A stretch of 64,000 nucleotides of DNA from positions 592,314 to 656,313 of the forward strand of contig NZ_CANMAH010000001.1 in NCBI RefSeq assembly GCF_947495825.1. The letters are read 5' to 3'. The DNA is from an uncultured Psychrobacter sp. (lineage in GTDB: Bacteria > Pseudomonadota > Gammaproteobacteria > Pseudomonadales > Moraxellaceae). Below, piece after piece: positions 56,402 through 63,942 of the stretch (the first letter of the stretch is position 1; the number at the start of each line of letters is the position of its first letter). The notes beneath the pieces were generated by a model. It was not told the origin of the DNA, searched no databases, and saw only the letters and a list, made by a program, of their open reading frames with translations. The position numbers and the translations under genes are program-made.

Positions 56402-57274
56402 GCCCAAGAGCACAACCATCAGCATCATACTCCTACTCTCACCCAAACCAGCCTTGGCGGTCAGCATCTAGCCGAGCGCTTAACGCAACTGGCAACGGGA
56501 CTGGGACGTAATGTAAATGATCATAAAGTGATTAAGACGCAGTTAGAAAATATTGCTAAAGAACAACAGACTAAGACTCATCAAACCACGCCGTTCACCC
56601 TGATCGATAGCGCCGCAGATAGCAGCTATGTGAGTAGCGATACCCTTATCCAACGCTCTATGGGCGAGATGATCAGCACCACGCAACAAGACCTAAACAT
56701 CAGTAGTGGTGAGACTCATAACCAAATCAGTAGTGAGTCATTAAGTATCATAGCGGATGGTCAATTTAGCATGACCAACGCAAAAGACAATATTACCCTC
56801 TCCGCCCATACAGGGAAACTGGAAGCCACCGCCAAGCAAGATGTCAACATCGCCTCCTCCACCAAAGAGGTTGAAGTGGTGGCGACCAATAAGATTACGA
56901 TCACAGCAGGGGGTGCGAGTATCACCCTTGATGGGTCTAATATCACTATCGCCGCCAAAGAGGTGACGGAAAAAGGAGGTAAACATAGTAAGGCGGGAGG
57001 TGGAATGGATACGCGCTTTGTTTCAGGCTTACCTTCTAATGTCTTAGCGGAACCGCCAACCTTTATAGAGCTGAACTATTTATATGATGATGAGACACCT
57101 GTAAGCGTTGCGCCTTACCGCGTTGAGTTCGCTGATGGCTCAGTAAGAGAAGGAACTTTAGATGACAATGGCTTTGCTCGTTTAGAAGGTGTGCCCAAGG
57201 GTCAAGCTCATGTTTACTACGGTGAAGACCCTGCTGACTTTGTGCCTGATAGAGACATGGAGGACGATACATGA
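56402..57274 (+). pseudogene. Orphan VgrG 3' cassette (copy 2): beta-helical tail plus different TTR-like cap
   Basis: The reading frame is open from 56402, right after a TAA, and matches VgrG from about its residue 607 (HTPTLTQTSLGGQHLAERLT against HTPTLMQTALGGQRLAERLT). It has no N-terminal gp27 or OB domains and no good start; the first in-frame candidate is GTG 56528. The match runs to KGGKHSKAGGGMD, after which the C-terminal domain is different (ELNYLYDDETPVSVAPYRVE; 60-70 residues, transthyretin-like). Its stop overlaps the ATG of the next effector by 4 bases. It looks like a donor cassette for replacing the VgrG end, or a truncated gene still coupled to its effector. Confidence 0.75.
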
Positions 57275-58569
57275 GTGGCTTTGGCGGCGGCGCACTAGGA
57301 ATTAGTAACATAGGGAAGGATTACACTCCTCAAAAATATAAAAAAAATCAAAAAGAAAAGCCAACAGGCTGGTTTGAAGCATTAAAAGAAGAGACAGGTT
57401 CGTTTCTAACAGGTGAGAACACCTCTTCATGGGCATTATTTGCTGAGATTGTGATTGGGGCAGTGCCTATCGCTGGTCAATTGGTTGATGCTCGAGATAT
57501 TATCAAAGCCGTTATGAACCTTAAAGATAAGCCTTCTGATACTACTTTATGGTTTTTACTCATCGCAGCATTGATAGGGCTGATACCTGTCGTTGGTGAT
57601 GCGGTCAAAAGTGCCATTAAAGCGGTTAAGATTGGCGGTAAAAATCCTGCTGATTTATTTGCCTTTATCAGAAAATTCGGTAAAGGTAACGCAGAACAAG
57701 CACTAAAAAAAGCGTTAGACGTTAGCAAACTAAAAGGGTTACTTAACAGTATCTTGACCCCTAAGTTTCTAAATAGTTTAAGTAAAACCAATAAGCAAAA
57801 GCTGATACAAATTCAAAAGGACTTTGATCGTTTTGCTCAGCAAATTGTCAATGAGATTGATGGCTGGTCGAAGATGACACCGGCTACCGCAAGTGTTAAT
57901 AGTGCAGGTGTGGGTCGAACGGCTGGTAATAAACCGAGTACAGCCTTAGCATCAACCAATAGAAACGCTTCTGGCGAAACAGTCAGTCATAACAGTAGTA
58001 TAACGTCGAGACCTGCTAGAAAAGGGGTTATGAAAAAACATACTCCTAAATGCTTTAAGCCAGGCGATAGCTTAAAGAAGAAAATCAATAAAAGTCCTAA
58101 AGATAAAGCAAAAATTGAAAAAGAGTACTATCGTCAACTAAAAGATCAAGAAGCTGGACTAAACAACCTTACTGTCGATGAATATTTGACAGGTCGTGAT
58201 GCTTTTAAAACGCATGGCAGACCGAAAAGTAATGGGGCGCAGGCAGATGCTAGAAGAGAATATGAGGATAATATTCAAGATTCTTTGGAGAAAAGCTATA
58301 GAAAGCAAGGTAAGTCGGCTGTTGAAGCACAAAGGTTGGCTAAATCCCGTACCAAAGTGATAGTATCCGATTTACATGCCCTACATGATCCTGACATGGT
58401 AGCAGGTGGACAAGATAAGATTAATCGGCTGGGTCGTGGCGATGTAAACTCCTCTATTGGTTCGCAGTGGAAACATAGAGTGGCAGAGATGGACAAAGCG
58501 GCTAAAGAAGCACAAAAAAATCAAGGCGGACAGACTAAAATGAAGGTAGAATTAAACCGTTGTAAATAA
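57271..58569 (+). CDS. Putative T6SS DNase effector, Tde/Ntox15 type
   Basis: The 432-residue protein has an N-terminal region with two hydrophobic, Gly-containing segments (FAEIVIGAVPIAGQLVDA and FLLIAALIGLIPVVGDAVK), as seen in Tde and related pre-toxin domains. A charged linker follows (about 200-280), then a C-terminal Ntox15-like domain (about 285-432): LHALHDPDMVAGGQDKINRL gives the HxxD motif (His372, Asp375), followed by IGSQWKHRVAEMD. Ntox15 proteins such as Agrobacterium Tde1 are DNases. The next gene encodes a GAD-like/DUF1851 protein, the Tdi immunity family, which strongly supports the call. The start overlaps the VgrG cassette stop. Confidence 0.85.
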   Translation: MSGFGGGALGISNIGKDYTPQKYKKNQKEKPTGWFEALKEETGSFLTGENTSSWALFAEIVIGAVPIAGQLVDARDIIKAVMNLKDKPSDTTLWFLLIAALIGLIPVVGDAVKSAIKAVKIGGKNPADLFAFIRKFGKGNAEQALKKALDVSKLKGLLNSILTPKFLNSLSKTNKQKLIQIQKDFDRFAQQIVNEIDGWSKMTPATASVNSAGVGRTAGNKPSTALASTNRNASGETVSHNSSITSRPARKGVMKKHTPKCFKPGDSLKKKINKSPKDKAKIEKEYYRQLKDQEAGLNNLTVDEYLTGRDAFKTHGRPKSNGAQADARREYEDNIQDSLEKSYRKQGKSAVEAQRLAKSRTKVIVSDLHALHDPDMVAGGQDKINRLGRGDVNSSIGSQWKHRVAEMDKAAKEAQKNQGGQTKMKVELNRCK

Positions 58570-58587
58570 TTAAAATAGGATATAGTT

Positions 58588-59301
58588 ATGAGTGAGTTTA
58601 TTATAGACGAAGATTTTGATTTTTTTTTAGCTAACTTTGGACTACCTGATTGGCAACAACCCGTCGAACAAGATACTATAAATTTTTTCAACAATAAGTT
58701 ACCAGATAGATTGCTTTTTTACTGGCAAAAGTTTGGCTTTTGTCGTTTTAAGCAAGGTTTGTTTTGGATAGTCAATCCTGCTGACTATGAAGATGGGTTA
58801 GCTATCTGGCTAGGTGAGGACGTTCTAAAACAAGATAACTATTATATTATTGCTCGCAGTGGTTTTGGCAAGTTATACGTTTGGGGTGAAAAAACAGGTC
58901 ATGCCTATACGATTACTCCAACTCGTGGTTGGGTCTATCATGAAGAAGGAGACACTAAAGATATTGCTAACGGACATGCTAATAGAAACTTACAGTTTTT
59001 CTTTTCGTTGCGTAAAATTAAAACTAATGATCAATATGATAATAATAGCAAATCACTTTTTGATCGCTGTGTAAAAAAGTTTGGCGCACTTGACTATGAC
59101 GAGATGTTTGGCTTCGTTCCTGCCCTTGCCATTAGTGACAATGCGTCTATTAAGAATGTCGATAAAATGAATATCTTTGTCCATCTTAGTCTTTTACCTG
59201 ACCTGATTGAGATTCAACATATTGACTTTAAGAAATTAGGACAAATGGCATTTGGTGTTGATGAAGATACAAACCTGCCTGATTTAAATAATTTAACATA
59301 A
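58588..59301 (+). CDS. Tdi-type immunity protein (GAD-like and DUF1851 domains), copy 1
   Basis: The 237-residue cytosolic protein starts with a GAD-like domain (FFLANFGLPDWQQPVEQDTI, LPDRLLFYWQKFGFCRFKQG, FWIVNPADYEDG) and ends with a DUF1851-type domain (SLFDRCVKKFGALDYDEMFG, FVPALAISDNASIKNVDKMN, HIDFKKLGQMAFG). This pairing is the Tdi immunity family that neutralises Ntox15 DNases. It is 18 bases downstream of the Tde-like effector, with a terminator behind it. A close paralogue is at 60179-60892. Confidence 0.85.
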   Translation: MSEFIIDEDFDFFLANFGLPDWQQPVEQDTINFFNNKLPDRLLFYWQKFGFCRFKQGLFWIVNPADYEDGLAIWLGEDVLKQDNYYIIARSGFGKLYVWGEKTGHAYTITPTRGWVYHEEGDTKDIANGHANRNLQFFFSLRKIKTNDQYDNNSKSLFDRCVKKFGALDYDEMFGFVPALAISDNASIKNVDKMNIFVHLSLLPDLIEIQHIDFKKLGQMAFGVDEDTNLPDLNNLT

Positions 59302-59312
59302 ATAGTTTTTAG

Positions 59313-59332
59313 CCACCTTCGGGTGGTTTTTT
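59313..59332 (+). terminator. Rho-independent terminator after first Tdi gene
   Basis: CCACC-TTCG-GGTGG followed by six T, a UUCG-tetraloop hairpin. The same hairpin follows the second Tdi paralogue, so the terminator was duplicated with the gene. Confidence 0.9.
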
Positions 59333-59342
59333 ATTACACCTC

Positions 59343-59615
59343 TACAGTAAGGCTATTGACAAACTAACAGATGAAGTTATAGAACCGCCTTTACATTATG
59401 GTCATATGAATGGTTGGGAAAATAGACGATTAATAGAAGCTTCTGAAGAGTTAGGTATGTCACAAAAACAGCTAAACGATTATGTAAACTCAAAACCTGA
59501 TTTATTTAAAATTGAAAATGGACCTGAAAATATAAGTCACCGTGGTGAAAAGCCTGGTCGTGGTGAGTTAGATAGAATAATTAATGATATGAATCAATTT
59601 CTTAAAAAGAGGTAA
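59343..59615 (+). pseudogene. Orphan toxin tip, GH-E family nuclease fragment
   Basis: The open frame resumes just past the terminator and encodes about 90 residues: YSKAIDKLTDEVIEPPLHYG, HMNGWENRRLIEASEELGM, SQKQLNDYVNSKPDLFKIEN and NISHRGEKPGRGELDR. The YGHMNGWE stretch fits the GH-E subgroup (Gly, His, Glu) of HNH/EndoVII toxins, which usually form the C-terminal end of much larger polymorphic toxins. The N-terminal delivery part is missing. An ATG at 59406 inside the fragment would give only 69 residues and cut off the GH motif. An ankyrin protein follows at once, probably its immunity partner. Confidence 0.65.
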
Positions 59616-60182
59616 ATGATGAAAGATACTAAAAAAAGTAGAGTAGAGGAACGTTTCGACGAACTTTATAAGAGTAGTCCTAAACTTCGTGTATCTGTTG
59701 CAGAAAGCGAAGGGGATATCAAGTTATTGAAAGAGATATTTTTAATCAATAAAACTTTAGATATACTAGACACTTCAGAAGAAGAATCATGGAACTATCT
59801 TCACCGAGCCAATTTACTTAATCCTTCACCGAAAGAAACCATCCAATTCTATATAGAACAAGGCGTTCCTGTTAATGTCCAAGACTACTATGGTATGACA
59901 CCCTTGCACTATGCTATGAGTGTACAGAACGTTGAGGCAGCCAAAGTACTACTTGAGGCAGGCGCTGATCCTAATATCCCTAATGAGAAAAAATTAACGC
60001 CTCTTGCTTATATCAATGGTGTACCAGAGCGACTCGACCTGTTAAAGCTTATGCTAGACAAAGGGGGTGACGTGAATATTGATACAGGTAGTGGCACAAT
60101 CTTAGAAAAAATTAAAAAATATAGAGCAGACGAAGAAGAGTTTGTACCAGTGATTGAGATGATGGAACAGTATGCAAAATGA
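59616..60182 (+). CDS. Ankyrin-repeat protein, putative immunity to the GH-E tip
   Basis: The 188-residue cytosolic protein has ankyrin repeats in its C-terminal two thirds: DYYGMTPLHYAMSVQNVEAA, KVLLEAGADPNIPNEKKLTP, and LLKLMLDKGGDVNIDTGSG. Ankyrin proteins serve as immunity proteins for several polymorphic nucleases. The ATG follows the orphan tip stop immediately, and the stop overlaps the start of the second Tdi gene by 4 bases, so these genes would be translationally coupled. Confidence 0.75.
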   Translation: MMKDTKKSRVEERFDELYKSSPKLRVSVAESEGDIKLLKEIFLINKTLDILDTSEEESWNYLHRANLLNPSPKETIQFYIEQGVPVNVQDYYGMTPLHYAMSVQNVEAAKVLLEAGADPNIPNEKKLTPLAYINGVPERLDLLKLMLDKGGDVNIDTGSGTILEKIKKYRADEEEFVPVIEMMEQYAK

Positions 60183-60892
60183 GTGATTTTATTATCGATG
60201 AAAAATTTGACTTTTTTATGGAAGATTTTGGACAACCTGACTGGCAATATCCTGTTGAACAAGCTACCTTAGAATATTACCGTGGTAAACTGCCTGATAA
60301 ACTTCTGTTCTATTGGGAAAAAATGGGTTTTTGCCGCTTTAAACAAGGTCTATTTTGGATCGTCAATCCTGCTGACTATGAAGATGAGCTCGTGCTTTGG
60401 CTAGATGAAGATATTCTAAAACAAGACAACTATTATGTGATCGCTCGTAGTGGCTTTGGTAAACTCTATGTTTGGGGAGAAAAGTCAGGGTTTGCTTTTG
60501 AGATTACTCCAACTTACGGTTGGGTATATCAGGAACAAGGTGACGCAAAAGATATTGCCGCTGGACTTGAAGACAGAGCTATACAGCTATTTTTTACGAT
60601 TCAGCAGGTACAATATGTTGATATGGAAGACAACAACGACAAACCCCTATTCAAACGTTGTGTCAAAAAGTTTGGCGCGCTTGAGTATGATGAGATGTTT
60701 GGCTTCGTTCCTGCCCTTGCCATAAGTGACAATGCGTCTATCAAAAATGTCGATAAAATGAATATCTTTGTCCATCTCAACATTCTCGCTGATTTGATTG
60801 AGATTCAACACATCAACTTTAAGAAATTAGGACAAATGGCATTTGGCGTTGATGATACCTCAAACTTACCTGATTTAGATGACTTAGTATAA
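60179..60892 (+). CDS. Tdi-type immunity protein, copy 2 (orphan)
   Basis: The 237-residue protein is closely similar to the protein at 58588-59301 over its full length (FMEDFGQPDWQYPVEQATLE, FCRFKQGLFWIVNPADYED, KKFGALEYDEMFGFVPALAI), with more change in the middle (residues 95-155). No Ntox15 effector lies directly before it, so it is an orphan immunity gene, maybe left after loss of its effector or kept against neighbours with a related toxin. Its start overlaps the ankyrin gene. Confidence 0.8.
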   Translation: MSDFIIDEKFDFFMEDFGQPDWQYPVEQATLEYYRGKLPDKLLFYWEKMGFCRFKQGLFWIVNPADYEDELVLWLDEDILKQDNYYVIARSGFGKLYVWGEKSGFAFEITPTYGWVYQEQGDAKDIAAGLEDRAIQLFFTIQQVQYVDMEDNNDKPLFKRCVKKFGALEYDEMFGFVPALAISDNASIKNVDKMNIFVHLNILADLIEIQHINFKKLGQMAFGVDDTSNLPDLDDLV

Positions 60893-60905
60893 GTAATTAT
60901 TTAAG

Positions 60906-60925
60906 CCACCTTCGGGTGGTTTTTT
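60906..60925 (+). terminator. Rho-independent terminator after second Tdi gene
   Basis: CCACC-TTCG-GGTGG followed by six T, the same element as at 59313-59332. Confidence 0.9.
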
Positions 60926-61076
60926 CATCCAACCAATAAAACAGTAACTCAAATTCAAAACGTTCAGCTCAACATGGAGTTCTAAGCCTTGCTTAATACA
61001 AATATTCGAACCACGACCACTATCTGCAAACAATTGATCTCACCGCTAGCCCTGATTGCAGCGGATATCCTTGGCC

Positions 61077-61158
61077 GCACGCAGGAATGCAGGCACTTAG
61101 ACAGAGACGTTATCGCTGAGCAGGAACGGCACGGTCTTTAGTGCCTGCTCTTGCGTGC
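61077..61158. repeat. Interrupted inverted repeat at the boundary of VgrG copy 3
   Basis: GCACGCA (61077-61083) and GCAGGCACT (61089-61097) pair with AGTGCCTGC (61140-61148) and TGCGTGC (61152-61158). The region 60926-61184 has no gene. This hairpin ends 27 bases before the homology to vgrG begins, so it may mark an insertion or recombination boundary. Confidence 0.5.
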
Positions 61159-61184
61159 AGTCAAGATAGTAGCGAAAAGCAGGA

Positions 61185-62592
61185 ATGGCTACAACCCCTT
61201 GGGTTGGCTCTGTGTACAGCAGACAAGTACTCCCGCCGATGACGGGGGTCACTGAGTGTCAAGCTGATAGCGACAGTCGCAATCATATGACGCCGACACG
61301 CCACTATTTATTAGACAGCCCTGCTCAATCTATCAATCGATTAGAAGCCCAAGCAGGAAGCAATTATGGCAGCCACTTTACCCATAGAGCAGATGATCAA
61401 ACTCTGATACAAGCTATCGGTGATGGTGAGCATCTGATTAATACCGGTAGCTTATTATCATCAAGTCGCCCTAGCCTGTTTGCCACAAATAATGAGCAAT
61501 GAGAGCGGCTATCGCAACATAGGTAACAGTCTACCTGAATGGGTCACTGATCACCGCAGTGAGCAAGCCTACTCACAACTTAACGTCGATGCAGGAGACG
61601 TTGTTGCCAGTCTTAAAATGGGGGTGATCAATCCAGCAGACACAGCTAAACGCCAAGGGATCAATGCCAATACCAACGCTCAAATCAACATCAAATCAGG
61701 CGAAGCGCTGGTACTGTCAACCCAAGCACAAACCCATGTGCAATCTGGACAGCATAACTACCAACACTACACCCCGACCCTGACCCAAACGGCGTTAGGT
61801 GGTCAGCATCTAGCAGAACGTCTAACGCAATTGGCAACCGGTCTTGGAAGACAAGTTAACGATCATAAAGCCATCAAGACCCAGCTTGAGACCATCGCCA
61901 AAGAACAACAAACTAAGACTCACCAACAGACGCCATTCACCCTGATTGATAGTGCAGCAGATAGCAGCTATGTGAGTAGCGATACCCTTATCCAACGCTC
62001 TATGGGCGAGATGATCAGCACTACGCAAGAAGATATGATGATCAGTAGTGGCGAGTCTCACCAGCAGATCAGTAGTGAGTCATTAAATATCATAGCGGAT
62101 GGTCAAGTCAGTCTAACTAACGCCAAAGACAATATCACCCTCTCCGCGCATACAGGAAAATTAGAAGCCACTGCTAAACAAGATGTGAACATCGCCTCCT
62201 CCACCAAAGAAGTAGAGGTAGTGGCGACGAACAAGGTGACGATAACGGCAGGGGGAGCGAGTATCTCCCTTGATGGTGCTGATATTACGATTGCGGCAAA
62301 AGAGTTGGTCGAGAAAGGCGGTAAGCATGGTAAGGCTGGGGGTAGAATGGATAGTTTGGGTCTTGGGGTATTGCCAGATAAGATTATAGAGACAGATAAC
62401 CACTTAAGAGTTGTATATGATGAAGGTTTTGTAATCGTAGATGAAGATACTCAAGAACCTATACCAAACTGCCAATACAAAATCACTAAACCTGATGGAA
62501 GTATTGAAACAGGGATTACAGATAATGAAGGCAGAACAAAAGTAATAGAGAGCTATGCAATTGAAGAATTAAAGATTGAGGTGAGATTCTAA
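61185..62592 (+). pseudogene. Frameshifted VgrG 3' cassette (copy 3) with a third TTR-like cap
   Basis: Homology to VgrG starts at its residue about 420 (TTPWVGSVYSRQVLPPMTGV) and runs through the OB-like region and the beta-helical tail. Near 61499 the vgrG sequence GCGGTC is replaced by a single T, a net loss of 5 bases that creates TGA (61500-61502) and a frameshift. The second frame can restart at ATG 61492 (MSNESGYRN), which overlaps the first stop, and continues to 62592. The tail again ends at KGGKHGKAGGRMD, followed by a cap of about 75 residues (LRVVYDEGFVIVDEDTQEPI) that differs from the other two but is closest to copy 1. The next effector starts at the last base. Confidence 0.8.
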
Positions 62593-63560
62593 TGACTGAT
62601 AATTGGGAATTAATTGGACAGTCATCAACTAGTCCAAGAAGCAATACTAATAGAGTAGTAGTAAGTACAAGAGTACCCAAAACTGAAAATATTATATTCA
62701 TTGGATCCGAGTTTGAATACAATAATTTTTGGTTGAAAAATATGTTTATTGCAGCTGCCTATCCTTTCATCAAAAACAGAAATAAATTTAGAGAGTGTGA
62801 CAAAGTCACTATTGCTTATGTTGATTACGGTTATACTCGCTTAGAAAAGCTAGCTATAGAAGGTTTAAAAAATGAAATAAAATTCACTGATAACGTAACG
62901 TTTATTGCTTTGAAAACTAAATCAAAAATTATAGAACTATTAAATGCAGATAGAGAAAACTATAAGATAAAAGACTTAGCATTTTTCTGCCATGGCTTGA
63001 ACGGAAAAATTACCTTGAATTACAGTGGTAGACCTAATATTGATCTAACTAACTCAGATATAAACGCCATTAGTAATACTAGCTTTCTTAGTTCAGCTAG
63101 GGCTAGTTCATATGCATGTAGAACGGGGATGTCAGATAATTTAACACTTAGGGCACAAGGATCATTTGATAGCATTAGTGAAGCAGATCCTGATAATAGT
63201 TTTGCTCAACTATTCGCAAATAGACACAATATCGATTTTTACGCATTCCATAAACGTACACTATATAGTAATATATTAAACCCTAAGGGCGATGCTGAAA
63301 AAATATCTGAAGACCTTAGAAAAAAGAGAACAATAAGTAGTAGTGATGTCATTCCGATACTAGAAATTTATGAAGCATTAGTACACGTAGAATTAGGTGA
63401 AAATTATAAAAACATGTGGGGATGGGTTCCAAGAGGTGCCGTATCTGAAGGAACTAATGGCTATTCATTATGGAGAAAAGGAGGCGGATTGAAAACCCCA
63501 GTTGCTGCTAATACTCCAATAGGTTTACCCGCTACAATGACTAAATTCAGCCCTAAATAA
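62592..63560 (+). CDS. Putative T6SS effector with caspase/CHAT-like His-Cys pattern
   Basis: The 322-residue protein starts on the last base of the VgrG cassette stop. After an Asn/Ser-rich N-terminus (about 1-30) it has a Rossmann-like segment (VTFIALKTKSKIIELLNADR), then DLAFFCHGLNGKITLNYSG (His134-Gly) and FLSSARASSYACRTGMSDN (Cys176). A His-Gly after a beta strand and a Cys 42 residues later after another strand is the catalytic arrangement of caspase/CHAT-type peptidases. The C-terminal part ends with a Gly/Pro-rich tail. No named family is assigned. It is AT-rich and followed by a small membrane protein, probably its immunity factor. Confidence 0.6.
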   Translation: MTDNWELIGQSSTSPRSNTNRVVVSTRVPKTENIIFIGSEFEYNNFWLKNMFIAAAYPFIKNRNKFRECDKVTIAYVDYGYTRLEKLAIEGLKNEIKFTDNVTFIALKTKSKIIELLNADRENYKIKDLAFFCHGLNGKITLNYSGRPNIDLTNSDINAISNTSFLSSARASSYACRTGMSDNLTLRAQGSFDSISEADPDNSFAQLFANRHNIDFYAFHKRTLYSNILNPKGDAEKISEDLRKKRTISSSDVIPILEIYEALVHVELGENYKNMWGWVPRGAVSEGTNGYSLWRKGGGLKTPVAANTPIGLPATMTKFSPK

Positions 63561-63561
63561 T

Positions 63562-63942
63562 ATGATTAATAAACAATTAAAACTTAAATTTCTTATATTA
63601 ACTCTAATAATCTTATTAGTTATTTTTTATATTTATATGGTGAAGTCAATGAATGCATTTAACTATCAAAATTTTGATGAGAAAGACTTTCTACTCATTC
63701 AGGCAGATTTAAAAAAAGAATATAGTTCTTATTTAAATAGTTTAGAAAAATATAACAGTGTACAAGTTACTTTTAATTTTTACAATATTATACCGCCAAG
63801 TGGGGCAACTATAGAATTATACTCTCATAAAATATCCAATTATATATATATTGGACCTTATCAATCTACACTTTCATTTCTCGTAAAAGATAATTTGTTT
63901 GAGAATAAGCTTGATTCGTTAACTATAGTTAAATCTTTATAA
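63562..63942 (+). CDS. Putative membrane-anchored immunity protein
   Basis: The 126-residue protein has one N-terminal helix (KFLILTLIILLVIFYIYMV), placing its beta-rich domain (VQVTFNFYNIIPPSGATIEL, ISNYIYIGPYQSTLSFLVKD) on the periplasmic side. It begins 1 base after the stop of the putative His-Cys effector, is very AT-rich and has no recognised family. By position it is the immunity partner, which would imply that the effector acts in the periplasm. Confidence 0.5.
   Translation: MINKQLKLKFLILTLIILLVIFYIYMVKSMNAFNYQNFDEKDFLLIQADLKKEYSSYLNSLEKYNSVQVTFNFYNIIPPSGATIELYSHKISNYIYIGPYQSTLSFLVKDNLFENKLDSLTIVKSL

Noticed and set aside
59406..59615. 69-residue frame as a complete small gene
   Set aside because: Homology to the GH-E nuclease domain starts further upstream (about 59343) and the internal ATG would cut off the GH motif, so it is better seen as an orphan fragment.
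52036..62592. VgrG copies as an assembly artefact
   Set aside because: The copies carry many silent and amino acid differences, different caps and different neighbours, which an assembly error would not create.
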